11,452 nucleotides of DNA, taken from NCBI GenBank assembly GCA_946479205.1, contig CAMLFJ010000047.1, forward strand, positions 1-11,452. Direction: 5' to 3'. The DNA is from an uncultured bacterium (GTDB lineage: Bacteria; Methylomirabilota; Methylomirabilia; Rokubacteriales; CSP1-6). The notes beneath the pieces are model-generated. The model saw nothing but the letters and a program-made list of their open reading frames with translations. It was not told where the DNA came from and made no database searches. Shown here in pieces: positions 4,531 to 11,452 of the stretch. The position numbers and the translations under genes were made by a program. Every line of letters begins with the position of its first letter. The first letter of the stretch is position 1.

Positions 4531-5556
4531 ATGCCTCTGAGATCCCTCTTGAGTTTTTTGGCCGATGACCTGGCGGTCGACCTGGGAACCGCCAATACTC
4601 TCGTATACGTACGAGGTCAGGGCATCGTCCTCAATGAGCCGTCCATCGTCGCCATGAAGGACGGCGTGGTCCTCGCCGCCGGTCACGAGGCCAAGGCCAT
4701 GCTCGGCCGGGCCCCCGGGAGCATCTCGGTCATCCGGCCGCTCCGCCACGGCGTCATCGCCGATTTCGACTCCACCGAGAAGATGCTCCACTACTTCATC
4801 CGGAAGACCCACCAGCGGCGCAGCATCGTCCACCCGCGCGTCGTGGTCACGGTGCCGTCGGGGATCACCCAGGTGGAGAAGCGGGCGGTGCGCCAGTCGG
4901 CCAAGCAGGCGGGCGCCCGCGAGGCGTATCTCATCGAGGAGCCCATCGCGGCCGCCCTCGGCGCGGGCCTGCCGGTGGCCGAGCCGGGCGCGAACATGAT
5001 CGTGGACATCGGCGGCGGCACCACCGAGGTCGCGGTGATGTCACTCTCCGGGATCGTCTACTGCAAGTCCGCCCGCATCGCGGGCGACGAGATGAACACC
5101 GCGGTCATCCAGCACATCCGGAAGAACTACAGCCTCCTCGTGGGCGAGCGCCACGCGGAGGAGATCAAGCTGCGGCTGGGCTCCGCCTATCCGGTCGCGG
5201 GCGAGCACCTCACCATGGAGGTCAAGGGCCGCGATCTCATCGTCGGCATCCCCAAGACCATCCTGGTGACCGGCGAGGAGATCCGCGAGGCGCTCCGCGA
5301 GCCGATCATGGCCATCGTGAGCGCGGTGCACACGTGCCTCGAGCAGATCCCGCCCGAGCTGGCCGCGGACATCGTGGACAAGGGCATCGTGGTGTCCGGC
5401 GGCGGCGCGCTCCTCCGCGGCCTCGACCTCCTGCTCCACGAGCAGACCGGGCTGCCGATCCGCGTGAGCGACGATCCGCTGACCTGCGTCGTCCGCGGCG
5501 CGGGCGCCCTGCTCGACGACGTCAAGCTGCTCGCCCGCGTCGCGCTGCCTTCCTAG
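4531..5556 (+). CDS. mreB: Rod-shape-determining actin homologue MreB
   Basis: This is a full-length bacterial actin (341 aa) that polymerises on ATP under the inner membrane and guides lateral cell-wall synthesis. The N-terminal PLRSLLSFLADD can form the amphipathic membrane-binding helix. The ATPase core follows: phosphate-1 loop DLGTANT (17-23), the MreB signature HPRVVVTVPSGIT (101-113), YLIEEPIAAALGAG (133-146), phosphate-2 DIGGGTTEV (159-167) and the adenosine motif VVSGGGALLRGL (287-298). ATG 4531 is chosen because AAAGGA lies 6 bases upstream and the protein then begins where MreB proteins normally begin. It is unusual in standing alone: no mreC, mreD, pbp2 or rodA follows, and the next gene converges on it. 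It may be a second mreB copy or a dispersed mre locus. A class A penicillin-binding protein gene lies 5 kb away on the other strand. Confidence 0.96.
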   Translation: MPLRSLLSFLADDLAVDLGTANTLVYVRGQGIVLNEPSIVAMKDGVVLAAGHEAKAMLGRAPGSISVIRPLRHGVIADFDSTEKMLHYFIRKTHQRRSIVHPRVVVTVPSGITQVEKRAVRQSAKQAGAREAYLIEEPIAAALGAGLPVAEPGANMIVDIGGGTTEVAVMSLSGIVYCKSARIAGDEMNTAVIQHIRKNYSLLVGERHAEEIKLRLGSAYPVAGEHLTMEVKGRDLIVGIPKTILVTGEEIREALREPIMAIVSAVHTCLEQIPPELAADIVDKGIVVSGGGALLRGLDLLLHEQTGLPIRVSDDPLTCVVRGAGALLDDVKLLARVALPS

Positions 5557-5597
5557 CCCGCCTCCTGCAGATCCCTTGACCGCTCGCGGCCCCGACG

Positions 5598-7124
5598 TCA
5601 GCGGGCGATGGACATCTCCGACACGATCAGGCGGAAGTCGGGGCGCGGGCGGAACGTCACGCGCTTCGACGTGCCGTACACGATGACCTCCTGGAAGAGC
5701 TCGAGCCACGGCTTCTCGTCGTCGATGATCTGGGTGGCCTCGGCGTAGAGGGCCTTGCGCTTCTTCGGGTCGAGCGTGTAGCGGGCCTGCTCCATCGCCT
5801 CGTGGAAGCGGTGGCCGGGCTGGCTGCCCGCCCAGTACTTCCCGCCCAGCCCGGTCGGGTGCATGATGCGCCACAGGCTCCCGTCGGCATCGAGCAGGGT
5901 GGACTGCACGTTGATCAGGAGCAGGCCGCCCGCGGGCAGCGCCCGCTCGTTGACCATGCGCTGCCGTGCCCCCATCTCCATCATGGCCACCTTGGCGCGG
6001 ATGCCGACCTTCGACCACATGTCGGCCACCACCTCGAGGAGCTGCTTGTCGTTGACCATCGTGCCCATGCCCGCGTGCAGGGTGACGTCGATCCCGCCCG
6101 CGAGCCCCGCCTCCCCGAGCAGCGCCCTTGCACGGGCGGGGTCGTACGCGTAGGGCTTGATCGCCGCGTTGTAGCCGAAGTCGGTGTCGGCGAGCGCGCC
6201 GGCCATGGGCTTGCCGAGGCCGCCGAAGAGGCTGCGGATGATCGCGGGCACGTCGAGCGCGTAGTGCATGGCCTGGCGCACGCGCTTGTCGGACAGCGGC
6301 GGCTGGGTGGAGTTGATGTTGAACTCCACGGTGCGCGAGGACGGCACGCTCACCACCCGCGTGTTCCGGCCCTCCGCGATGGACTTGACGCGGTCCGGCG
6401 GCAGGCTGGTGACGATGTCGGCGTCGCCCTTCTCGAGGGCTACCAGCCGGGGGAAGTCGTCCGGAATCGCCTTCCACACGACGCGGTCGATCGCGGGGGC
6501 GCGGCCCTCCCATCCCCACCAGTCGCGGTTGGCTTCCATCACGAGCCGCTCGTCCTTCACCCACTCCACGAACCGGTAGGCGCCGCTGCCGACCGGCCGG
6601 CGGGCCAGCTCCTTCACCCCGTCGTCAGTGGTGAGGCGGGCGGGCAGAATCTGCGAGCCCATCTGGGCCATGCGCACCGGCAGCAGCGGATCGGACTTCT
6701 TGGTGATCACGCGCACGAGGGTCGGCGTGACCGCCTGCACCGACTCGATGGTGGTGAATCCGGCGGTCACCACCGTCTTACCCGGGACCAGGTTGCGCTC
6801 GAGCGTGGCCCGCACGTCCTCCGCGGTGAGCGGGGCGCCGTCGTGGAACTTGACGCCCGGGCGCAGCGTGAACTCCCAGGTGGTGTCGTTCACCGCCCGC
6901 CAGGCGGTGGCGAGGCCGGGCCGGAGCTGCAGCGCGGTGTCCCAGCGGAGGAGCGAGTCGTACAGATTGTAGAAGTAGTTGACGGTCAGGACCTGGGTGC
7001 TCCGCCCCGGATCCATGGTGGTGGCCTCGGCGGGCTGCACGATGGTGATCTGGGTCGGCTGGGCGTGCGCCAGAGAGGCGCCGACGGTTAGCGACAGGGC
7101 CACGATCCAGGCGAAGAGCGGCAT
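5598..7124 (-). CDS. ABC transporter substrate-binding protein, family 5 (oligopeptide/nickel type)
   Basis: This 508-aa periplasmic binding protein delivers a ligand (peptide, opine, nickel complex or other small molecule) to an ABC importer. A clear signal peptide (MPLFAWIVALSLTVG...AHA) ends near A21. The family-5 hallmarks follow: PAEATTMDPGRS, the NYFYNLYDSLLRWD stretch, and LRPGVKFHDGAPLTAEDVRATLER, the classic family signature. Later come RPVGSGAYRF and PYAYDPARARALLGEAG, also typical. GGAGGAGGAAG ends 5 bases before ATG 7124 and fixes the start. No permease or ATPase gene is adjacent, so it is either an orphan receptor or served by a transporter encoded elsewhere. It is divergent from the transhydrogenase gene and may share a control region with it. 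The ligand cannot be read from the sequence. Confidence 0.93.
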   Translation of the reverse strand: MPLFAWIVALSLTVGASLAHAQPTQITIVQPAEATTMDPGRSTQVLTVNYFYNLYDSLLRWDTALQLRPGLATAWRAVNDTTWEFTLRPGVKFHDGAPLTAEDVRATLERNLVPGKTVVTAGFTTIESVQAVTPTLVRVITKKSDPLLPVRMAQMGSQILPARLTTDDGVKELARRPVGSGAYRFVEWVKDERLVMEANRDWWGWEGRAPAIDRVVWKAIPDDFPRLVALEKGDADIVTSLPPDRVKSIAEGRNTRVVSVPSSRTVEFNINSTQPPLSDKRVRQAMHYALDVPAIIRSLFGGLGKPMAGALADTDFGYNAAIKPYAYDPARARALLGEAGLAGGIDVTLHAGMGTMVNDKQLLEVVADMWSKVGIRAKVAMMEMGARQRMVNERALPAGGLLLINVQSTLLDADGSLWRIMHPTGLGGKYWAGSQPGHRFHEAMEQARYTLDPKKRKALYAEATQIIDDEKPWLELFQEVIVYGTSKRVTFRPRPDFRLIVSEMSIAR

Positions 7125-7180
7125 CGGTCTTCCTCCTCCGGTCAGGATGGCCGAGGGTATCGCAGCCGGCCGCGCAATTC

Positions 7181-7186
7181 TATAAT
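7181..7186 (+). promoter_or_regulatory. Perfect -10 box before the transhydrogenase gene
   Basis: TATAAT lies 48 bases before ATG 7235, giving a leader of about 42 bases. No convincing -35 is present 16-18 bases upstream, so an activator may be needed. On the other strand the same bases include TAGAAT (7179-7184 region), which might serve the divergent binding-protein gene. Confidence 0.45.
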
Positions 7187-7234
7187 CCCGGATGAGCCGG
7201 CTATCCTGCGCACCGCCACCCACTGGAGGCCCCC

Positions 7235-8524
7235 ATGAAGGGCGTGACCCTGCCGACCGAGACCGTGTTCGTGATGGAGAACTCGCCGATCAAGTTCGGG
7301 CTCGGGGCCATGGACGAGGTCGGCTTCGACGCCAGCCGCCTGGGCATCCGCAAGGCCCTGATCTTCACCGACCGCCACATCTCCGAGCTGGGTCTGGCCG
7401 AGCGCGTGCGCGCGCTCCTCGAGGAGCAGGGCGTGAAGGCCGACGTCTGGGACGGCGTGGAGGTGGAGCCCACCGATCGCTCCATGGAGGAGGCGGGCGA
7501 GTACGCGCGCAGCAAGGACTGGGACGGGCTGATCGCGGTCGGCGGCGGCAGCACCATCGACACGTGCAAGGCGGCCAACCTCCTCACCTGCTACCCGGCC
7601 CCGTTGCTTGACTACATCAACAAGCCGGTCGGCAAGGGGGTGCCGATCCCGGGCCCGGTACGCCCGCTGATCGCGCTGCCGACCACCGCCGGCACCGGCA
7701 GCGAAACCACCGCGGTGGCGGTCACGCACATCGTGGACCAGAACGTGAAGGCGGGCGTCTCGCACCGGCTGCTGCGCCCCACCCTGGGCATCGTGGACCC
7801 GCTCAACACCCTCACCGCTCCGCCCGAGGTGACCGCGGCGGCGGGCGCCGACATCCTGACCCACGCGATCGAGTCCTACACCACGCGCCCGTACAACGCG
7901 CGCGCCAAGCATCATCCTCCCGACCGCCCCGCGTACATCGGCGCCAATCCGGCCAGCGACATCTGGTGCGAGAAGGCGATGGAGTACGCGGCCCGCTACC
8001 TGCGGCGCGCCGTGCTCAACGGCCTCGACGTCGAGGCGCGCCTGCACCTGGCCCTCGCCGCCAACTACGCGGGTATCGGCTTCGGCAACGCGGGAGTGCA
8101 CATCCCCCACGCGGTCGCGTACCCGATCGCGGGCCTGGTGCGCGACTACGTGCCGAGCGGCTACCGCACCCGGCACCCGCTCGTCCCGCACGGCATGTCG
8201 GTGATCCTCACCGCGCCCGCCGCCTTCCGCTTCACCTACACCAGCGCGCCCGAGCGGCACCTGCGCGCGGCCGAGCTGCTGGGGTGGCCGGTGGCCGATC
8301 TCAACGAGGCCGAGCGGCGCGAGGCCCTGCCCCAGGCGCTGCTCTCGATCATGCGCGACATCGGGATCCCCAACGGGCTCACCGCGATCGGCTACACCGA
8401 GCGTGATCTCCCCGCGCTGATCGAGGGCACGCTGCGCCAGCCGCGGCTCCTGTCGGGCGCGCCCCGCCACGTGGGCGCGGCCGAGCTCGACCTGATCCTC
8501 CGCGACGCGATGCAGTACTGGTAG
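7235..8524 (+). CDS. Hydroxyacid-oxoacid transhydrogenase (iron-containing alcohol dehydrogenase family)
   Basis: This 429-aa group III alcohol dehydrogenase most resembles hydroxyacid-oxoacid transhydrogenase (human ADHFE1 type), which couples oxidation of 4-hydroxybutyrate to succinic semialdehyde with reduction of 2-oxoglutarate to 2-hydroxyglutarate through tightly held NAD. The cofactor loop GGGSTIDT (103-110) and LPTTAGTGSETT (148-159) are intact. Metal ligands by family alignment are D206, H210, H292 and H319. The insert around RPAYIGANPASDIW (231-244) is characteristic of the transhydrogenase branch and is usually absent from ordinary iron alcohol dehydrogenases. GGAGG (7225-7229) lies 5 bases before the ATG. 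A 1,3-propanediol- or lactaldehyde-type activity remains possible. The downstream FAD enzyme converges with a 7-base gap between the stops. Confidence 0.9.
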   Translation: MKGVTLPTETVFVMENSPIKFGLGAMDEVGFDASRLGIRKALIFTDRHISELGLAERVRALLEEQGVKADVWDGVEVEPTDRSMEEAGEYARSKDWDGLIAVGGGSTIDTCKAANLLTCYPAPLLDYINKPVGKGVPIPGPVRPLIALPTTAGTGSETTAVAVTHIVDQNVKAGVSHRLLRPTLGIVDPLNTLTAPPEVTAAAGADILTHAIESYTTRPYNARAKHHPPDRPAYIGANPASDIWCEKAMEYAARYLRRAVLNGLDVEARLHLALAANYAGIGFGNAGVHIPHAVAYPIAGLVRDYVPSGYRTRHPLVPHGMSVILTAPAAFRFTYTSAPERHLRAAELLGWPVADLNEAERREALPQALLSIMRDIGIPNGLTAIGYTERDLPALIEGTLRQPRLLSGAPRHVGAAELDLILRDAMQYW

Positions 8525-8531
8525 GTCGGCC

Positions 8532-9908
8532 CTACAGCTGTCCGGAGTCGCCCCAGTCCTCCAGGAGCTTCTGGTAGGCGGGGTCCTTGTAGCGATCGAG
8601 GTGGAACGCGGGCGCGTAGCGGGGCAGCGGACGCTCCGCGATGTAGTCGGCGAGCAGATCGGCGGCTCCGTTGGACGACATCATCCCGTAGCCGGAGAGG
8701 CCGCCCAGGACGTACGCGCCCTCGATCGGCAGCGGGCACGACAGGAAGCGGTTCTCCTGCGTCTTGGTGTAGTAGCCGCCGTCCACGAAGCACTTCGGGA
8801 GCCGCGAGAGATAGGCGGCGAGCCCGGGCAGCGGGCGCGTCAGCCCGCGCAGCACGATCTCCGCGTGGGCGGGATCGAACTCGATGGGAAAGCGCGCCTC
8901 GATCGGCTCGGCATGGTAGGTCCACACCCCGAGCATGATCGGGCTGTCCCCGCCACCCTCGGGTCGGCCGTGCACGCCGGCGGGCATTTCCTCCAGCAGG
9001 TGCCGGAGCGCCTCGCTCTCCCCGAGCTCCGCGCGCTCGTCGTCCGCCCACGGCAGCCGCACCGGATCCGTCCAGATCATCATCGGCGCGTGCCGCGGCA
9101 CCACGCCCAGCGTATCGTGGAACGCGACCTTGGCGTGCCGCTCGCAGAACACGGGCAGCTCGACGTCGAGCAGGCGCCCCACGTCCTTGACGAAGGGCCC
9201 CGCCGCGTTCACGAAGCGTCCCGTGCCGATCGTGCGGGTGCCGTCGCGCCCGCTCACCGCCACGCCGGTGACTCGTCCCCCCGCCGTCTCCACGCGCTCC
9301 ACCCGCCCCTCGATGAGCCGCACCCCCTTCTCGCGCGCCCGCTCGAGCATGTACATCCCGAGCTGCTGGCCGCTGAACCAGCCGCAGCGTCGTGCGTGCA
9401 GCAGCGCCACCGTGTCCTGCGCCAGGTACGGGAAGTGGCGGCGGATCAGGCTCGCGTCGGTGATGACGTCCGTGCCGATGGGCTGCCCCTCGTAGCCGGT
9501 GGCGGGCGCGGGCTGGTAGGTGTCCGCGGGCGAGCGATGCACGCGAACCGGCCCGGCCCCGAAGGCGGCCGCTTCGTCGGCGGCGTGCAGGTAGCGGCCG
9601 ATCTGCTCGGGCTGGGCGGTGGCGAACAGATAGCCGCGTCGATTCATCAGGAAGACGTTCCCGCTCTCGCGCGCGAGCTCTTCCATCAGGTCGATGCTGC
9701 GGTTCATGAGGGACACCATCGTGTCGCCCGGCCCCGGCCACCAGTTCCGGTAGGATTCGGCGGACTTGTCGCTGGTCAGCGACAGCGCCGGGCGCTCGTC
9801 CACCAGCACGATTCCCCCGATGCCGCGGCGGACCGCCAGATGGTAGGCGCTGGCGACCCCGGCCATCCCCGCTCCGCAGATCACCACCTCGGCCGTGGCC
9901 GCGCTCAT
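8532..9908 (-). CDS. FAD-dependent oxidoreductase, D-amino-acid/sarcosine oxidase superfamily
   Basis: The 458-aa protein begins with a Rossmann FAD-binding motif, VVICGAGMAGVASAYHLA (G12-x-G14-x2-G17), and the end-of-strand-2 acidic residue in LVDERP (D37/E38). FVNAAGPFV (mid-protein) and the C-terminal GGLSGYGMMSSNGAADLLADYI complete the FAD site of the DadA/glycine-oxidase-like superfamily. Such enzymes oxidise amines or N-methylated amino acids; the substrate here is unknown. The distinctive SDKSAESYRNWWPGPGD segment (46-61) lines up with a conserved environmental subfamily I recall only as 'FAD-dependent oxidoreductase'. There is no signal peptide. ATG 9908 is chosen because the Rossmann motif starts at residue 8; the in-frame ATG at 10001 would add an unlikely 31-residue tail. 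TAGAGT (9917-9922) sits 8 bases before the ATG and no good Shine-Dalgarno is seen, so the message may be leaderless. Confidence 0.9.
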   Translation of the reverse strand: MSAATAEVVICGAGMAGVASAYHLAVRRGIGGIVLVDERPALSLTSDKSAESYRNWWPGPGDTMVSLMNRSIDLMEELARESGNVFLMNRRGYLFATAQPEQIGRYLHAADEAAAFGAGPVRVHRSPADTYQPAPATGYEGQPIGTDVITDASLIRRHFPYLAQDTVALLHARRCGWFSGQQLGMYMLERAREKGVRLIEGRVERVETAGGRVTGVAVSGRDGTRTIGTGRFVNAAGPFVKDVGRLLDVELPVFCERHAKVAFHDTLGVVPRHAPMMIWTDPVRLPWADDERAELGESEALRHLLEEMPAGVHGRPEGGGDSPIMLGVWTYHAEPIEARFPIEFDPAHAEIVLRGLTRPLPGLAAYLSRLPKCFVDGGYYTKTQENRFLSCPLPIEGAYVLGGLSGYGMMSSNGAADLLADYIAERPLPRYAPAFHLDRYKDPAYQKLLEDWGDSGQL

Positions 9909-9916
9909 GGCCCCCG

Positions 9917-9922
9917 ACTCTA
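9917..9922 (-). promoter_or_regulatory. Candidate -10 box of the FAD oxidoreductase gene
   Basis: TAGAGT on the minus strand, the same hexamer as at 3162-3167, ends 8 bases before ATG 9908. The downstream bases also resemble the 3175 start (both end in GGCC-ATG). No clear -35 lies at 16-18 bases. Confidence 0.35.
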
Positions 9923-10028
9923 CACGCTTTGGCAACGGGCGAACACTGTCAGCGTCACGACACCGACTTGACGGTCCGCCCAGCGGCTGACACGGGTCCA
10001 AGTACCTGATTTACCGCCCCTCCGAGCG

Positions 10029-10043
10029 AGGCACGCAGGTTGC
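10029..10043 (+). promoter_or_regulatory. Sigma-54-like promoter before the PilZ gene
   Basis: AGGCAC-GCAGG-TTGC-T matches the sigma-54 consensus at nine of ten core bases, and the G after the -24 box and the T after the -12 box also fit. The predicted transcript start (about 10055) is 2 bases before ATG 10057, where no Shine-Dalgarno exists. Confidence 0.5.
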
Positions 10044-10056
10044 TCATACCCCCCAT

Positions 10057-10371
10057 ATGATCCACACGAAACAGGCAGCCGACCGCCGCCGGCACCCGCG
10101 CACCGACGTCTCCTGGCTCGTCGTGGTGGAGGCCGGGAAGCGCCGCTTCCTGCTGCAGACCGTGGACATCTCGGCCCGCGGGGCCAAGGTGAGACCCAAG
10201 GAGCGGATCGACATCGGGACCCCGGCTCAGCTCCGCTTCCGGCCGCCCGACGGGTCGCCCTTCAACGTGCCGGCCCTGGTGTGGCGGCAAGATTCCGATG
10301 GCCTGGCCTTCCTCTTCATGGGGGACATCCAGGACCGCCTGCGTCGCTTCGGTCGTCTGCTCGCGATCTAG
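10057..10371 (+). CDS. PilZ-domain protein, candidate cyclic-di-GMP receptor (104 aa)
   Basis: A single PilZ domain fills the protein. The N-terminal arginine motif (RRRHPR, residues 10-15) and the D37-I-S-A-R-G42 motif (D/N-x-S-x-x-G) that together hold cyclic-di-GMP are both intact, so ligand binding is likely. No other domain is attached; such proteins act as adaptors in motility, polysaccharide or development circuits. No Shine-Dalgarno precedes the ATG. A sigma-54-like element just upstream (10029-10043) would make the message nearly leaderless. The gene is divergent from the FAD oxidoreductase gene and convergent with the penicillin-binding protein gene (20 bases between stops). Confidence 0.9.
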   Translation: MIHTKQAADRRRHPRTDVSWLVVVEAGKRRFLLQTVDISARGAKVRPKERIDIGTPAQLRFRPPDGSPFNVPALVWRQDSDGLAFLFMGDIQDRLRRFGRLLAI

Positions 10372-10391
10372 CGGCGTCTCGCTCTACCGCC

Positions 10392-11452
10392 TCACTTCCC
10401 GAACCAGCCCCGGACCTTATCCCACCAGCGCTCGACCTGCTCCGTGATGCTGCCCCCGTGCTCCTCGCAGGGCGGCGGCTCGGTGCCGGCCAGGAAGACC
10501 TCGGTGGCGACGAGCGGGCAGAACGCGGTAGCGCGACGACCGGTCGTCACGTCCACCTTCGCGTGGGTGACCCCGGCCGGCTCGGGGAAGGCGCCACCCG
10601 GGTAGATGTCCAGCGCCTGCCGCATGAACTCGGACCAGATCGGCAGGGCGCCCTCCGCTCCGGATAGCCCCGCCGGCGTACCGTCGTCGAAGCCCACCCA
10701 GACCAGCGCGAGCAGGTTCGGGGAGTAGCCGACGAACCAGGCGTCGCGGCCCTCGTTGGTCGTCCCCGTCTTGCCGGCCACCGCGCCCGGCACCCCGGCC
10801 GCCCGCGCGGAGGCGGCGGTCCCCACGTTGATCACGCCCTCGAGCAGCGAGGTGACCACGTACGCCTCGGGTGCCCCGATCACCGGGCGCGCCTCGCGGC
10901 TGGCGCTCCAGAGCGCGCGCCCGCCTTCGTCGGCCACCGTTTCCACCACTCCGCCACCGCTCGGCAGCAGGCCCCCGCTGGCCAGCGGCAGGTACGCGCG
11001 GGCGAGCGCCAGCGGGGTGATCTCGAAGACGCCCAGGGTGAGCGCGGGAACCGGCTTCAGCTCCACTTCCATCCCGAGGGTTCGCGCGGTCTCGATGACC
11101 ACGGGCAGGCCCACCGCCTGGGCGACCCGCACCGTCGCGGTGTTCAGCGAACCTTCGAGCGCCCGGCGCACCGTGACCTGGCCTTGGTAGCGGTCGTCGT
11201 AGTTCTTGGGCGTCCACGGCTTGCCGTCCACCATCACCGTGATCGGCGCGTCCTCGATGAGCGACGCGGCCGTGAAGAGGGTCGCGTCCTTCCGCGGGGT
11301 GAGCGCGGCCAGGTACACGAACGGCTTGAACGCGCTGCCCGGCTGGCGGCGGGCGAGAACCGCCCGGTTGAACTGGCTCGCCCGGTAGTCGCGGCCGCCC
11401 ACGAGCGCACGGACCTGCCCGGTGGCGGGATCGAGCACGATCATCGCCACCT
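10392..11452 (-). CDS. Class A penicillin-binding protein (PBP1A type), transpeptidase part; 5' end outside the window
   Basis: The visible 353 codons are the D,D-transpeptidase domain that cross-links peptidoglycan. Counting from the codon at 11450, the catalytic tetrad S39-A-F-K42 lies in RRQPGSAFKPF, the SxN motif is S101-L-N103, and KTG is K227-T-G229 in GKTGTTNEGRDAWFVGY. VLDPATGQVRALVGG just before it is the usual entry to the domain, so the glycosyltransferase half should lie beyond base 11452. The C-terminus has the CP...GTEPPPCEEH cysteine pair common in PBP1A relatives and ends with a Trp-rich tail (RWWDKVRGWFGK). The frame is open at the window edge. The codon at 11450 is a GTG inside the gene, not a start. 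Confidence 0.95.
   Translation of the reverse strand, partial: VAMIVLDPATGQVRALVGGRDYRASQFNRAVLARRQPGSAFKPFVYLAALTPRKDATLFTAASLIEDAPITVMVDGKPWTPKNYDDRYQGQVTVRRALEGSLNTATVRVAQAVGLPVVIETARTLGMEVELKPVPALTLGVFEITPLALARAYLPLASGGLLPSGGGVVETVADEGGRALWSASREARPVIGAPEAYVVTSLLEGVINVGTAASARAAGVPGAVAGKTGTTNEGRDAWFVGYSPNLLALVWVGFDDGTPAGLSGAEGALPIWSEFMRQALDIYPGGAFPEPAGVTHAKVDVTTGRRATAFCPLVATEVFLAGTEPPPCEEHGGSITEQVERWWDKVRGWFGK

Noticed and set aside
5557..5597. Terminator between mreB and the binding-protein gene
   Set aside because: No convincing stem followed by a T run is present on either strand.
5041..6564. 507-codon open frame on the minus strand across the 3' half of mreB and much of the binding protein
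   Set aside because: It crosses two well-supported genes in another frame and has low-complexity Arg/Gly/His composition.
5802..7091. 429-codon plus-strand frame opposite the binding protein
   Set aside because: It is the complement of a clear family-5 binding protein and lacks any domain motif.
7142..8470. 442-codon minus-strand frame opposite the transhydrogenase
   Set aside because: The plus-strand gene has all family motifs and a ribosome binding site; the reverse frame has none.
8601..9971. 456-codon plus-strand frame opposite the FAD oxidoreductase
   Set aside because: It is antisense to a gene with an intact Rossmann motif and C-terminal FAD site; composition is shadow-like.

Overview
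The window looks like chromosomal sequence from a GC-rich, Gram-negative, non-cultivated-type soil or groundwater bacterium. Codon use is strongly GC-rich, Shine-Dalgarno use is mixed, and the proteins (family-5 substrate-binding protein, hydroxyacid-oxoacid transhydrogenase, sarcosine-oxidase-like FAD enzyme, small ERR/DRR-rich proteins) remind me of Candidatus Rokubacteria / Methylomirabilota. That assignment is an inference from style, not a proof. I see no rRNA, tRNA, CRISPR array, insertion sequence or phage gene.

Layout. Bases 1-1355 (minus strand) hold a response-regulator receiver domain cut by the window edge and a small-protein unit: a Cys/His mini-protein, a basic RRxxERR-type protein and a coiled-coil protein. 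The last two share one uninterrupted reading frame. Bases 1356-1667 carry no convincing gene but hold a sigma-54-type promoter and an inverted-repeat set. Bases 1668-3105 (minus) are a conserved protein of unknown function, apparently with a CTG start, behind a stand-alone CheY-like regulator. A small Cys-containing, probably exported protein (3175-3501, plus) runs divergently from that regulator and convergently with a coiled-coil/membrane-anchor protein (3504-4286, minus). mreB (4531-5556, plus) is a single gene without mreC or mreD. Bases 5598-8524 are a divergent pair: a periplasmic family-5 binding protein (minus) and a hydroxyacid-oxoacid transhydrogenase (plus). An FAD-dependent oxidoreductase (8532-9908, minus), a PilZ-domain protein (10057-10371, plus) and the transpeptidase half of a class A penicillin-binding protein (10392-11452, minus, cut by the edge) complete the window.

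How they may work together. Two exact TGGCAC-N5-TTGC elements (upstream of mreB and of the Cys/His mini-protein) and two one-mismatch versions (upstream of the edge response regulator and of the PilZ gene) lie in gene-upstream gaps in the right orientation. I infer a local sigma-54 theme linking a response regulator, the cell-shape protein MreB and a cyclic-di-GMP receptor candidate. A 19-bp perfect dyad lies about 147 bases before the predicted mreB transcription start, where an enhancer site for a sigma-54 activator would be expected. Several other genes instead have a sigma-70-like -10 element only 7-10 bases before ATG and no good ribosome binding site, which suggests leaderless or near-leaderless messages. 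The transport and oxidation genes look like ordinary metabolic genes in separate short transcription units.
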